DNA of 64,000 nucleotides from JABDLF01 sp041609715 (GCA_041609715.1 JBFIQI010000001.1:1-64000); one strand, 5' to 3'. Shown: positions 34,357 through 43,999, numbered from the stretch's first letter. The notes: generated by a model not told the origin, from the letters alone. Translations and numbers: made by a program.

Positions 34357-36447
34357 ATGCCCGCCACCCATGAGTTCCTGGTCGAGATCGGCACCGAAGA
34401 GCTGCCGCCGAAAGCGCTGCGCCGATTGATGCTGGCCTTTGCTGCCGAGCTGGAGCGTGGACTGGACGATGCTGCACTCACATACACTGCGGTGCTGCCC
34501 TTCGCCAGTCCGCGCCGACTGGCGGCTCGCGTTCAGGGGCTGGCTGCCGGTCAGCCGGAACGGGCCGCGGAGCACCGCGGCCCGCCCGTTAAAATCGCCT
34601 TTGACGAGGCCGGCAATCCCACCCGTGCAGCCACCGGCTTTGCCGCCACCCATGGGGTCGAGGTGGACCAACTGGAGCGGGTCGAGACGCCCAAAGGTGC
34701 CTGGCTTTACTTTCGCAGCATGGAACGCGGCGCGCCCAGCGCAGAGCTGTTGCCGGGTATCGTGCAGGCGGCGCTGGAGCGGCTGCCCATTCCCCGCCGA
34801 ATGCGTTGGGGCGCGGGCGAGGCAGAATTTGTGCGGCCGGTACACTGGCTGGTCATGCTGCTGGACGAGACCCTGGTGCCGGCAAGGCTGTTTGGCGTGG
34901 AGTCCGCTAGCCTTACCTATGGTCATCGCGTCCATGGTCCCGGGCCCCTGCAGCTTGGCCAGGCCAGCGACTATCCGGCTTTGCTGGAAGCGCGCGGGTT
35001 CGTGCTGGCCGATTTTGATGCCCGCCGCGCCCGCATCGAAAAGCTGGTGAGGGAGGCGGCGGCAGCTTCAGGGGGCGAGGCGGTGACAGACGACGAACTG
35101 CTGGATGAGGTCACCGCACTGGTGGAGTGGCCGCAGCCCATAAGCGGCGCCATACCCGAAGAGTTTCTCAGCTTACCGGAAGAGGTCCTGATCGCCACCC
35201 TCCAGGACCATCAGCGCTATTTTCCTGTGCGCGGCAACGACGGTGAACTGCTGCCGGCATTTATTGCCGTTTCCAATATCGAAAGCAAGCGGCCCGAGCA
35301 GGTTCGAGAAGGTAATGAACGGGTGGTTCGGCCGCGTCTCGCGGATGCTGCCTTTTTTTACCGGGAAGATCGTAAGCGGCCCCTTGCCGAGCGCTTTGAG
35401 CGCCTGGAGGGTGTGCTGTTCCAGGAGCGCCTGGGTTCGCTGGCGGATAAAACGCGCCGGGTCCGGGTGCTGGCCGCGAGCATAGCGGCCGACTGCGGTG
35501 CCCGTGGGGAAACAACCGAGCGCGCGGTCTTGCTGTCGCGCTGTGACCTGGTGACCAGCATGGTGGGGGAGTTTCCGGAGCTACAGGGCATCATGGGACG
35601 TTACTACGCCCTGGCCGACGGCGAAGAGGCGGAGGTGGCAACCGCCATAGAGGAACTCTACCTGCCCCGGCATGCCGGTGACCGACTGCCGGTGACCGCA
35701 ACCGGGCGCGCCCTCGCCATCGCCGACAGGGTCGATACGCTGGCGGGCATTTTTTCCATCGGGCAGCCGCCCACCGGTACCCGTGATCCCTTCGGCCTGC
35801 GGCGCGCAGCATTGGGTGTTTTGCGCATCATCATCGAGTGCGAACTGGAAATCGATTTGCGGCCATTGCTCACAGAGGCCGTGGCCCTGTGCCCGGACCG
35901 GGCCGCCGCGCCGGCGGACATTGAAAGCGCCGTTCTCGATTACATGCTGGAGCGACTCAGGGCCTATTACCTCGAGGCTGAGGACAGCCCGATCTCACCG
36001 GAAATGTTTGAGGCGGTGCTGGCCCGCCGCCCTACCCGTCCGCTGGACTTTCACCGGCGCATTCTGGCGGTGCAGGAATTTATGGGCCTCGATGCGGCCG
36101 CGGCGCTGGCCGCCGCCAACAAGCGCATTGCCAATATTCTCAGGAAGGCGCCGGGCCAGTGGCCTGGCGCCAGCGATCCGAGCTTGTTTGAAGAAGAGGC
36201 GGAACGCGGGCTTTACGAGCAGCTGCAGGCGGTTGCCCCACGGGTCGCAACTGCGGCTGAGCGCGGCAGCTATACGACAGCTTTGCAGGAGCTCGCGGAG
36301 TTGCGCGCGCCGGTGGATCGGTTTTTCGATGACGTGATGGTCATGTGCGACGACCCGCAGCTGCGCAACAATCGGTTGGCGCTGCTGGACAGTCTGCACG
36401 GGTTGTTTACCGATACTGCCGACATCTCCCGGCTGTCGCCCGCGTGA
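34357..36447 (+). CDS. glyS: Glycyl-tRNA synthetase beta subunit
   Basis: The tRNA-binding partner of GlyQ, 696 residues. It starts with EFLVEIGTEELPPKALRRL, contains the HD-like module around LQDHQRYFPVRG and ends in an anticodon-binding helical domain (FFDDVMVMCDDPQLRNNRL). gmhB starts 1 base after its stop. Confidence 0.98.
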   Translation: MPATHEFLVEIGTEELPPKALRRLMLAFAAELERGLDDAALTYTAVLPFASPRRLAARVQGLAAGQPERAAEHRGPPVKIAFDEAGNPTRAATGFAATHGVEVDQLERVETPKGAWLYFRSMERGAPSAELLPGIVQAALERLPIPRRMRWGAGEAEFVRPVHWLVMLLDETLVPARLFGVESASLTYGHRVHGPGPLQLGQASDYPALLEARGFVLADFDARRARIEKLVREAAAASGGEAVTDDELLDEVTALVEWPQPISGAIPEEFLSLPEEVLIATLQDHQRYFPVRGNDGELLPAFIAVSNIESKRPEQVREGNERVVRPRLADAAFFYREDRKRPLAERFERLEGVLFQERLGSLADKTRRVRVLAASIAADCGARGETTERAVLLSRCDLVTSMVGEFPELQGIMGRYYALADGEEAEVATAIEELYLPRHAGDRLPVTATGRALAIADRVDTLAGIFSIGQPPTGTRDPFGLRRAALGVLRIIIECELEIDLRPLLTEAVALCPDRAAAPADIESAVLDYMLERLRAYYLEAEDSPISPEMFEAVLARRPTRPLDFHRRILAVQEFMGLDAAAALAAANKRIANILRKAPGQWPGASDPSLFEEEAERGLYEQLQAVAPRVATAAERGSYTTALQELAELRAPVDRFFDDVMVMCDDPQLRNNRLALLDSLHGLFTDTADISRLSPA

Positions 36448-36448
36448 C

Positions 36449-36982
36449 ATGAGCGTGCTGGTGCTGGATCGCGACGGCGTGATCAACCACGAGTCGCCCG
36501 ACTTCATCCGGGCCCCCGGCGACTGGAATCCGCTGCCCGGCAGCCTCGAGGCCATTGCGCGTCTGAGCGCCGGCGGCTGGCAAGTCGCCGTGGCCACCAA
36601 CCAGTCCGGCGTGGGCCGCGGTTATCTGGACGTTGCGACACTGGATGCCATTCACGACAAGATGCGGCGTGCTGTCGCCGGCGTCGGCGGCGAGCTCGGT
36701 GAGATCGTCTATTGCCCACACCTGCCCGATGCCGGCTGTCCGTGTCGCAAACCCCGCCCGGGTTTGTTAAATCAATTGGCGACCATTTACTCCGTGCCCG
36801 CCCGCGATCTGGTGATCGTGGGCGATTCTTTGCGGGATCTCCAGGCGGCCGCAGCCGTGGGGGCCCGCGCCTATCTGGTGCGCACCGGCAACGGGCGCAC
36901 AAGCGAAAGTGCCGCTCCCAAAGACGTTACGGTGGCGGACGATCTTGCGGCCGTGGCCGAGCTCCTGTTGACGGGCCGCTGA
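36449..36982 (+). CDS. gmhB: D-glycero-beta-D-manno-heptose-1,7-bisphosphate 7-phosphatase
   Basis: HAD-superfamily phosphatase of the ADP-heptose pathway for lipopolysaccharide core. Motif 1 is LVLDRDGVIN (nucleophile Asp), motif 2 ATNQSGVGRG and motif 4 VGDSLRDLQAA. The zinc-binding loop CPHLPDAGCPCRKPRPG carries the expected cysteines. The length is 177 residues. It sits between glyS and plsC, as in Pseudomonas. Confidence 0.97.
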   Translation: MSVLVLDRDGVINHESPDFIRAPGDWNPLPGSLEAIARLSAGGWQVAVATNQSGVGRGYLDVATLDAIHDKMRRAVAGVGGELGEIVYCPHLPDAGCPCRKPRPGLLNQLATIYSVPARDLVIVGDSLRDLQAAAAVGARAYLVRTGNGRTSESAAPKDVTVADDLAAVAELLLTGR

Positions 36983-37734
36983 TGCCCCCCACGAGCACCA
37001 ACAGGCTCGTTGTCTTTCTGCGCTCGTCGCTGTTTATGCTGCTGGCGGTGGTGTCGGTCCTGGCCCATGCCAGCGCGCTGGTGTTGTTGTTCTGGCTGCC
37101 CCATGCCAGCGCCTACCGCATCGTGTTGTCATTCGGCAAACAGTTCCTGTGGCTGCTGAAACATGTGGTCGGGCTTGATTACGTGGTGCACGGGACCGAA
37201 AACATCCCCGCCGAAAACACCGTGGTCTATCTCAAGCATGAGTCGGTATGGGAGACGATTGCCGAACTCATGCTGTTTCCGCGCCAGTGCTGGGTATTGA
37301 AACATGAGCTTATGTGGGTGCCTTTTATCGGCTGGGCGCTGCTCAAGCTAAAACCCATTGCCATCGATCGCAAAGCCCGCGGCACGGCATTGGAGCAGGT
37401 GGTGCGCCAGGGCCGGGAACGGTTGCGCGAAGGCCTGTGGATAATGATATTTCCCGAGGGCACCCGGGTGGCGCCGGGAACCACCCGGCGTTACGGGCTG
37501 AGCGGTGCGGTGCTGGCTCGTGAGGCCGGGAAGAAAATTCTGCCGGTGGCCCACAACGCGGGCGATTTCTGGCCGCGCCGGAGTTTCATGAAGTATCCCG
37601 GTACCGTCCAGGTTTTTATTGGCCCCCCCATAGAAACATATGGTCGGTCGCCGGGGGCGATCAACCGCGAAGCCCAGGAGTGGATCGAGGGGCGCCTGGC
37701 CTTGTTGCACAGCCGCCCCGGTGCGAGCGCCTGA
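36982..37734 (+). CDS. plsC: 1-acyl-sn-glycerol-3-phosphate acyltransferase
   Basis: Membrane acyltransferase that makes phosphatidic acid. One or two N-terminal membrane segments (LFMLLAVVSVLAHASALVLL), then the catalytic KHESVWETIAEL (the His-x4-acid motif, here with Glu) and FPEGTR substrate-binding motif. The ATG overlaps the gmhB stop by one base (TGATG), giving 250 residues. The stop lies in a hairpin shared with the convergent gyrB. Confidence 0.95.
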   Translation: MPPTSTNRLVVFLRSSLFMLLAVVSVLAHASALVLLFWLPHASAYRIVLSFGKQFLWLLKHVVGLDYVVHGTENIPAENTVVYLKHESVWETIAELMLFPRQCWVLKHELMWVPFIGWALLKLKPIAIDRKARGTALEQVVRQGRERLREGLWIMIFPEGTRVAPGTTRRYGLSGAVLAREAGKKILPVAHNAGDFWPRRSFMKYPGTVQVFIGPPIETYGRSPGAINREAQEWIEGRLALLHSRPGASA

Positions 37735-37765
37735 TGCGTCGCCAGGTTGGCGCCCGCATCAGGCG
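37728..37765. terminator. Hairpin shared by convergent plsC and gyrB ends
   Basis: A perfect 11-base stem (CGCCTGATGCG at 37728-37738, CGCATCAGGCG at 37755-37765) encloses a second 5-base stem (CGCCA at 37740, TGGCG at 37748). The plsC stop TGA and the gyrB stop (TCA on this strand) occupy facing positions in the outer stem. There is no T run, so it is better described as a bidirectional 3'-end structure than a proven terminator. Confidence 0.6.
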
Positions 37766-40185
37766 TCGATGTTGCTCGCCGAGAGCGCGTTGCGCTCAAT
37801 GAAGTGGCGCCGGGGCTCGACCTGGTCGCCCATCAGGGTGGTGAAGATGTCGTCTGCCGCAACGGCGTCTTCAATGCGGACCCGCATCAGCCGGCGGGTT
37901 TCCGGGTTTATGGTGGTGTCCCACAGCTGTCCTGGGTTCATCTCCCCCAGGCCCTTGTAGCGCTGAATGGACTGGCCCTTTTTCGCCTGGGCCATCAGCC
38001 AGCCCATGGCCTCACCAAAATTGTTAATGTCCAGGCGCTGGTCGCCCCGCTCGATAAAGGCGCCTGCACCAACGAGGCCCTGCAGCTCTTCGCCCAGCTC
38101 GGCGATGCGCCGGTATTCCGCCGATTCGAAAAACTCCCGCTGAATGCTTTTCTTGGTGGTGGCGCCGTGATGTTTGCGGCTTACCTGCAGCTCAAAGCCT
38201 TTTTCAGGGTCGGCGTCTACCGCCACGCCCACCCGGTACCGGGCCGCGCCGTTGCGGGCTGCGCCGGATGCCAGCCGCTTCTCAAGGGCCGCAGCCCAGT
38301 CCCGCATGGCATCGACATCCTCCAGTTCCTCGGCCGCCACCCGGGACATGTAAACCAGCTCCCGCAACACGCGCTCGTCATAACGGCGCGACCAGCGCTC
38401 CACCAGCGCCTCGACCTCCATGAACTTGCGCGCCAGGCCCTCGAGAGCCGGCCCCTTGATGGCGGGCGCATCTGCGGACACATGCAATGCCGCCTTGTCC
38501 ACAGCAGAATTCAAAAGCAGCGCGTTCAGTTCCATATCGTCTTTGACGTACTGCTCCTGCCGCCCCTTCTTGACTTTGTACAGCGGCGGCTGCGCGATGT
38601 AGATATGACCGTGCTCGATAAGTTGCGGCATTTGCCGGTAGAAAAACGTCAGCAGCAAAGTGCGGATGTGGGAGCCGTCCACGTCGGCGTCGGTCATGAT
38701 GATGATGCGATGGTAGCGAAGCTTTTCCAGGTCGAATTCTTCACGGCTGATGCCGCAGCCCAGGGCCGTTATCAGCGTGCCAACCTCGGCGGAAGACAGC
38801 ATCTTGTCGACGCGGGCTTTTTCCACATTGAGGATCTTGCCCTTCAGCGGCAGGATGGCCTGGGTTCGCCGGTCGCGGCCCTGTTTGGCAGAGCCGCCGG
38901 CGGAGTCGCCCTCCACGATAAATATTTCCGACAGCGCCGGGTCTTTTTCCTGACAGTCCGCCAGCTTGCCGGGCAACCCCGCAACGTCCAGCGCGCCCTT
39001 GCGGCGGGTCAACTCCCGGGCCTTGCGCGCCGCTTCACGGGCGCGTGCCGCCTCTATCATCTTGCCGACAATGGCTTTTGCTTCCTGGGGTGATTCCAGG
39101 AGAAACTCGTCGAGCTTTTCTGCCAGCGCCGACTCCACCACGCCCTTGACCTCCGACGACACCAGCTTGTCTTTGGTCTGTGAGGAAAACTTGGGGTCCG
39201 GCACCTTAACGGACAAAACTGCCGTCAGGCCTTCGCGGGCGTCGTCGCCGGAGAAGCTCACCTTTTCTTTTTTTGCCAGGCCCTCGCGGTCAATGTAATT
39301 TTTGAGGGTGCGGGTCAGGGCGCTGCGAAACCCGGCAAGATGGGTGCCGCCGTCTCGCTGCGGAATGGTGTTGGTGTAGCAGAACATATTTTCCTGCCAC
39401 GAGTCATTCCATTGCAGCGCCACTTCGACATTGGTGTCTTCACGATCCGTGGAAAAATGCACGACGCTTTCGTGAATCGGCGTCTTGTTGCGATTGAGGT
39501 GTTCCACAAAGGCTTTGATGCCGCCCTGATATTCGAACACGTCGTGTTTTTCGTTGCGCTCGTCGATTAGTTCGATGCGCACGCCGGAGTTCAGGAACGA
39601 GAGCTCCCGCAGCCGCTTGGCCAGCACATCATAATGAAACTCGATGTTGGTGAAGGTTTTGGCGCTTGGCTTGAACCGTATCGTGGTCCCCGAGCGCTGC
39701 GTTTCGCCGGTCACCGCCAGCGGTCCCAGCGGCTCGCCGTGCTGATATTCCTGGCGGTGAACATTGCCTCCACGGTAAATGGTGAGCGTCAGCTGTTCCG
39801 ACAGGGCATTGACCACTGACACGCCGACGCCGTGCAGACCGCCGGAAACTTTGTAGGAGCTGTTGTCGAATTTGCCGCCGGCGTGCAGGACGGTCATGAT
39901 CACTTCGGCGGCGGAACGGCCCTCTTCCTGGTGGGTGTCTACCGGGATGCCGCGACCATCATCGGTAACCGTGACCGACTCGTCGGCGTGGACGGTCACG
40001 GTGATTGTGCTGCAGTGTCCAGCCAGCGCCTCGTCGATGGAGTTGTCCACCACCTCGAACACCATGTGATGCAAGCCGGTGCCGTCATCGGTGTCACCGA
40101 TATACATGCCCGGCCGCTTGCGAACCGCCTCCAGGCCCTTGAGAACCTTGATGTCGCTGGAATCGTATTGTTTGCCTTCAGCCAT
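37759..40185 (-). CDS. gyrB: DNA gyrase subunit B
   Basis: The ATPase subunit of gyrase, which introduces negative supercoils. The GHKL ATPase domain shows EVVDNSIDEALAGH, DDGRGIPVD and GGLHGVGVSVVNALS. The Toprim domain has EGDSAGGSAKQGRDRRTQA and DADVDGSHIRTLLLTFF. ATG at 40185 (808 residues) gives the usual start; a TTG at 40218 is in frame. It follows recF by 42 bases in the dnaA-dnaN-recF-gyrB order. Confidence 0.98.
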   Translation of the reverse strand: MAEGKQYDSSDIKVLKGLEAVRKRPGMYIGDTDDGTGLHHMVFEVVDNSIDEALAGHCSTITVTVHADESVTVTDDGRGIPVDTHQEEGRSAAEVIMTVLHAGGKFDNSSYKVSGGLHGVGVSVVNALSEQLTLTIYRGGNVHRQEYQHGEPLGPLAVTGETQRSGTTIRFKPSAKTFTNIEFHYDVLAKRLRELSFLNSGVRIELIDERNEKHDVFEYQGGIKAFVEHLNRNKTPIHESVVHFSTDREDTNVEVALQWNDSWQENMFCYTNTIPQRDGGTHLAGFRSALTRTLKNYIDREGLAKKEKVSFSGDDAREGLTAVLSVKVPDPKFSSQTKDKLVSSEVKGVVESALAEKLDEFLLESPQEAKAIVGKMIEAARAREAARKARELTRRKGALDVAGLPGKLADCQEKDPALSEIFIVEGDSAGGSAKQGRDRRTQAILPLKGKILNVEKARVDKMLSSAEVGTLITALGCGISREEFDLEKLRYHRIIIMTDADVDGSHIRTLLLTFFYRQMPQLIEHGHIYIAQPPLYKVKKGRQEQYVKDDMELNALLLNSAVDKAALHVSADAPAIKGPALEGLARKFMEVEALVERWSRRYDERVLRELVYMSRVAAEELEDVDAMRDWAAALEKRLASGAARNGAARYRVGVAVDADPEKGFELQVSRKHHGATTKKSIQREFFESAEYRRIAELGEELQGLVGAGAFIERGDQRLDINNFGEAMGWLMAQAKKGQSIQRYKGLGEMNPGQLWDTTINPETRRLMRVRIEDAVAADDIFTTLMGDQVEPRRHFIERNALSASNIDA

Positions 40186-40227
40186 AGATTTTGTGGTCTC
40201 GGGTTTTCGTGGGGCCAAACCGCCGCA

Positions 40228-41289
40228 TTATACCAGCTTGACCACCTTCCCCGCGCTCACCGCAAAGCTTCGAGCGCAGCCCGAAGGCGCCAGGCCGCGG
40301 CTGTCCAGACCGGTGACCAGGCGCTGAGTGCCCATGACGGCAACGCGCTCCATGAGGCGCTCCAGGGCGCCAGCATCCAGCTCCGCCGCAGGATCATCCA
40401 GCAGCAGCAAGCCGCTTCTGCCGGTGGCGTCCTGCAGCACGTCGAGCTGGGCCAGAATCAGCGCCGCCGCCAGCAGTTTCTGTTGCCCGCGTGAAACCCG
40501 GTCTCGGGCCGGGCTGCCGTCCAGGCGTATCCTGAGGTCTGCCCGGTGAGGTCCGGCGTGGGTGATGCCCCGTTGGCGGTCGCGTTGGGCGTTGGCGGCG
40601 GTGGCGGCTGGCAGATCGAGGTCCGCGGGCCAGCCGGGGGTGTATTCCACGCTGGCATTCTGGCCCAGCAAATGCTGGGCCGCCGCGGTCAGCCCTGCTG
40701 CGAGTTTTTGAATGTATTCCCTGCGCATCTCGGTGATTTGCTGCGCTGCAGCAAAAAGGGCCGGGTTCCAGGTGTCCGGGTCTGCCCCCGGTTGGCGCAA
40801 GGCGGCGTTTCTTTGTTTCAGGGCCCGGCGAAATTGCCGCCAGGCGCCCAGAAACCGGGGTTTCACGTGAAACACCCCCCAGTCCACAAAACGCCGCCGG
40901 TGGCCCGGGCCCTCCTCCACCAGCTTGTGGCTTTCCGGGTCGATGATTTGCACCGGCAGGCGCTCCGCCAGGTCCGCCAGCCCGCCAGCCGGCTCCCCGC
41001 CGACCCGGGCCTCGATGCCCCCGGGGCCGCCGCGCACCCCAAGCACCACGTCGTGCTCCGCCCAGCGCACATGCCCCACCACCTCAAAACAGCCCGCCCC
41101 ACCCCGCACCAGGCGCTGGGCGCGGTGGGTTCTAAAGGACCGGCCCCGCCCAAGGAAATAGGCGGCCTCCAGGATGCTTGTTTTGCCGGCCCCGTTGGGG
41201 CCGAACACATAGTTGTCTTCCGGCCCCAGCTCCAGGCAGGCCGCCTCGATGCAGCGCAGATTGCTGATTCTGAGCTCCCTCAGCAGCAC
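40228..41289 (-). CDS. recF: DNA replication and repair protein RecF
   Basis: SMC-like ATPase that loads RecA at single-strand gaps. It shows Walker A GPNGAGKTSILEA, the signature SRGQQKLLAAALILAQ and Walker B LLLLDDPAAELD. At 353 residues the length is standard. A parS-type palindrome is embedded in the codons for VFHVKP (40859-40874). Confidence 0.97.
   Translation of the reverse strand: MLLRELRISNLRCIEAACLELGPEDNYVFGPNGAGKTSILEAAYFLGRGRSFRTHRAQRLVRGGAGCFEVVGHVRWAEHDVVLGVRGGPGGIEARVGGEPAGGLADLAERLPVQIIDPESHKLVEEGPGHRRRFVDWGVFHVKPRFLGAWRQFRRALKQRNAALRQPGADPDTWNPALFAAAQQITEMRREYIQKLAAGLTAAAQHLLGQNASVEYTPGWPADLDLPAATAANAQRDRQRGITHAGPHRADLRIRLDGSPARDRVSRGQQKLLAAALILAQLDVLQDATGRSGLLLLDDPAAELDAGALERLMERVAVMGTQRLVTGLDSRGLAPSGCARSFAVSAGKVVKLV
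40859..40874. promoter_or_regulatory. parS-type centromere site within recF
   Basis: GGTTTCACGTGAAACA matches the ParB site TGTTTCACGTGAAACA at 15 of 16 positions, and the 14-base core GTTTCACGTGAAAC is a perfect palindrome. It is read through as recF codons. Its location 3-4 kb from the DnaA boxes fits chromosomal parS sites in Pseudomonas relatives. Confidence 0.8.
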
Positions 41290-41325
41290 GGCGGGGTCGG
41301 TTGGGGGTTTGGGGGGTCGCTCGGC

Positions 41326-41341
41326 CGTTTCACGTGAAACG
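41326..41341. promoter_or_regulatory. parS-type centromere site between dnaN and recF
   Basis: CGTTTCACGTGAAACG contains the same perfect 14-base core as the site at 40859. It falls in the 81-base dnaN-recF gap. Two such sites within 470 bases are very unlikely by chance. Confidence 0.8.
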
Positions 41342-41370
41342 CGGCAGGGCCAGCGCCCGGGCGCAGCCCG

Positions 41371-42465
41371 TCACAGCCGCATCGGCATCACAACATATTC
41401 GCAGCTTTGATCGCCGGGCGCTGCGATCAGGCAGCTGCTGTTGGAGTCCTTGAGCCAGATCTCCACTTCCTCGCTGTCCACCGCCGCCAGGGCATCCAGG
41501 AGGTAGTTCACGTTGAACCCGATTTCCAGCGGGTCCCCGGTGTAGGTCACCTCCACCTCTTCCTCAGCCTCTTCCTGCTCCGGGTTGTGGGCCTGGATTA
41601 CCAGCCGCTCAGTGCCCACCTCCAGGCGAATGCCCCGGTATTTTTCATTGGAAAGAATCGCCGCCCGTTGCAGCGCATGGCGCAGCACCTCCCGGTCCGC
41701 GTGAATTGCCGGGCCCTCCGCGGCCGGTATCACCCGGCTGTATTCCGGGAACCGGCCATCGATCAGCTTGGAAGTAAAGCGGATGTCGCCCAGCTCAGCC
41801 CGGATGTGGTTGGCGCCGATACCCAGGGTCAGCGACCCGCCGCCTCCGATGAGCCGCTGCAGCTCCAGCACCCCCTTGCGGGGAACAATCACCTGCTGTG
41901 CGCCCTGGCCCTTCTCCAGCGCCACTTCGCACAAACCCAATCGGTGCCCGTCCGTGGCCACGCCCCGCAGGGTTTTGCCGTCTACCTCCAGCAGCAGCCC
42001 ATTCAGGTAGTACCGCACATCTTGTTGGGCCATGGAAAAGTGTGTCTTCTCAAACAACCGCCGCGCCGCTTCCTGCTCCAGGGTCAGCTCCGTTTCCACC
42101 CCGATATCGTCCACCGTCGGGAATTCCCCGGCGGGCAGGGTGGCCAGGCTGAACCGGCTCCGCGCCGACGTCACCGTCGCCCTTTCATCGCTGACTGACA
42201 CGGCAATCTTTGCCTTGTCGGGCAGGGCCCGGCAAATATCCGCCAGCTTCCGTCCGGGCACCGTAATCTCTCCGTCCTCGGCGCCTTCCACTGAGGCAGC
42301 CGCCACCAGCTCCACCTCGAGATCCGTCGCGGTTACCGTCAGGCGGTCGCCCTTTACCACCAACAAAAGGTTGGCCAGAATCGGCATGGTCTGGCGCCGC
42401 TCCACTACGCCGATCACGGCCTGGAGCGGTTCAAGGAGGGTTTCTCTCTGGGCGCTGAACTTCAT
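41371..42465 (-). CDS. dnaN: DNA polymerase III beta clamp
   Basis: The ring-shaped sliding clamp, 364 residues in three related domains. It begins KFSAQRETLLEPLQAVIGVV and ends in the typical YVVMPMRL hydrophobic tail next to the peptide-binding pocket. An AT-rich, DnaA-box-containing gap separates it from dnaA. Confidence 0.98.
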   Translation of the reverse strand: MKFSAQRETLLEPLQAVIGVVERRQTMPILANLLLVVKGDRLTVTATDLEVELVAAASVEGAEDGEITVPGRKLADICRALPDKAKIAVSVSDERATVTSARSRFSLATLPAGEFPTVDDIGVETELTLEQEAARRLFEKTHFSMAQQDVRYYLNGLLLEVDGKTLRGVATDGHRLGLCEVALEKGQGAQQVIVPRKGVLELQRLIGGGGSLTLGIGANHIRAELGDIRFTSKLIDGRFPEYSRVIPAAEGPAIHADREVLRHALQRAAILSNEKYRGIRLEVGTERLVIQAHNPEQEEAEEEVEVTYTGDPLEIGFNVNYLLDALAAVDSEEVEIWLKDSNSSCLIAAPGDQSCEYVVMPMRL

Positions 42466-42670
42466 GAACTCACCTGTTTATATATATTGGATATATATCT
42501 TTATTGTATTTAAAGAGGCCCCGGTTCAGTGTGGAAAACCAAAAAACCCCTATTAATTTCAACAAGTTATAAAACTCTTTCTCTGTACAGCCCTGTTGTC
42601 TTGGGCCCCGCAAACTGGTAACAGCCTGTGGATAACTATTCGTGATTGTTGCGAACACAGCTTATCCACA
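42466..42670. other. dnaA-dnaN intergenic region, candidate origin or DnaA-bound control region
   Basis: About 200 bases with AT-rich stretches (about 42476-42514 and 42539-42580) in otherwise GC-rich DNA, and two perfect DnaA boxes in opposite orientation: TGTGGATAA at 42627-42635 and TTATCCACA at 42662-42670, the latter abutting the dnaA stop. AT-rich DNA beside inverted DnaA boxes is what an unwinding element needs. Pseudomonas relatives have origin-like sequences on both sides of dnaA, so this and the rpmH-dnaA gap are both candidates. Confidence 0.6.
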
Positions 42671-43999
42671 TCAAGTGGTCAGCGTTCTCAACAGGTTGAG
42701 ATAATCCTCTCGAATCCGCGTGTCCGAACCGCGCAGCTCCTTCACCTTCCTGCAGGCATGGAGCACCGTCGTGTGGTCCCGACCCCCAAAGGCGTCCCCG
42801 ATCTCGGGCAGGCTGTGGTTGGTCAATTCTTTCGCCAGCGACATGGCAATCTGGCGCGGGCGGGTGATGGACCGGCTGCGGCGCTTGGACAGCAGGTCGG
42901 CGACACGAATTTTAAAGTATTCCGCCACGGTTTTCTGAATATTGTCGATAGTCACCAGCCGCTCCTGGAGCGCCAGCAAATCTCGCAACGCCTCGCGGGC
43001 GAGATCGATGGTGATGGTCTTGGCGGTAAAGTGTGCACTGGCAATGACCCTGCGCAGGGCCCCCTCCAGTTCGCGAATGTTGGAGCGGATACGCTTGGCA
43101 ATAAAAAACGCCACTTCTTCCGGCAGGGTGATGCCCGTCGCCGCGGCCTTGCTCATAAGAATGGCCACGCTCGTTTCAAGTTCCGGCGGCTCCACCGAAA
43201 CCGTAAGCCCCCAGCCAAATCGCGACTTCAGCCGCTCTTCAAGCCCGCTGACTTCTTTTGGGTAGCGATCACAGGTCAGAATCACTTGCTGGTTGTCCTC
43301 CAGCAGCGCGTTAAACGTATGGAAGAACTCTTCCTGGGAGCGCTCCTTGCCCGCAAAGAACTGGATGTCGTCGATGAGCAGCGCGTCCAACGACCGGTAG
43401 GCGCGCTTGAAATCGTTGATGGTGTTGTGCTGCAGCGCCCGCACCATGTCGCCCACGAAGCGCTCGGAGTGCACATAGGCGACGCTCGCGCCGGGGCTTT
43501 GCTCCCTGATGGCATTGCCCACCGCCTGCATCAGGTGGGTCTTGCCCAGCCCGACGCCGCCGTAAATGAACAGCGGGTTGTAGGCGGTGCCGGGGTTCTC
43601 CGCCACCTGCGTGGCGGCAGCGCGGGCCAGCTGGTTGCTCTTGCCCTCGACAAAGGTCGCAAAGGTATATTCAGCGTTCAAGCGCGCGCCCACAATGGGG
43701 CCCCGCGGCGCGCCGCTCGCGGCTGGCGGCTGCGCGGCCGGTGTCGGCGCCGGCCTGCTGTGGCCCATATCCAGCATGACCTGCTGGCTGTTGTCGCCGG
43801 CCGCGCGCACCGCCACCTCTGAGATGCGAGCCAGGTAATGCTCCCGCACCCAATCCACCACAAAACGATTGGGGGCGAGCAGCCGCAATACGCCCGGCTC
43901 TTCAACCGCCTGCAGCGGCCGAATCCAGGTGTTGAACTGCTGCTCTGGCACCTCGCCCTGGAGCTGCCGTACGCACTGGTTCCAAAGGGTTGTCTGCAC
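42671..43999 (-). CDS. dnaA: Replication initiator DnaA
   Basis: AAA+ initiator that binds DnaA boxes and opens the origin. It shows domain I (LWNQCVRQLQGEVPEQQFN), a short Ala/Pro-rich domain II, the AAA+ domain with GGVGLGKTHLMQAVGN and DALLIDDIQFFAGKERSQ, and the DNA-binding domain IV with FGGRDHTTVLHACRKV. At 442 residues it is slightly shorter than in Pseudomonas owing to domain II. Confidence 0.98.
   Translation of the reverse strand: MQTTLWNQCVRQLQGEVPEQQFNTWIRPLQAVEEPGVLRLLAPNRFVVDWVREHYLARISEVAVRAAGDNSQQVMLDMGHSRPAPTPAAQPPAASGAPRGPIVGARLNAEYTFATFVEGKSNQLARAAATQVAENPGTAYNPLFIYGGVGLGKTHLMQAVGNAIREQSPGASVAYVHSERFVGDMVRALQHNTINDFKRAYRSLDALLIDDIQFFAGKERSQEEFFHTFNALLEDNQQVILTCDRYPKEVSGLEERLKSRFGWGLTVSVEPPELETSVAILMSKAAATGITLPEEVAFFIAKRIRSNIRELEGALRRVIASAHFTAKTITIDLAREALRDLLALQERLVTIDNIQKTVAEYFKIRVADLLSKRRSRSITRPRQIAMSLAKELTNHSLPEIGDAFGGRDHTTVLHACRKVKELRGSDTRIREDYLNLLRTLTT

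Noticed and set aside
37747..39093. 448-codon plus-strand open frame
   Set aside because: Antisense to gyrB; long open antisense frames are expected in GC-rich genes.
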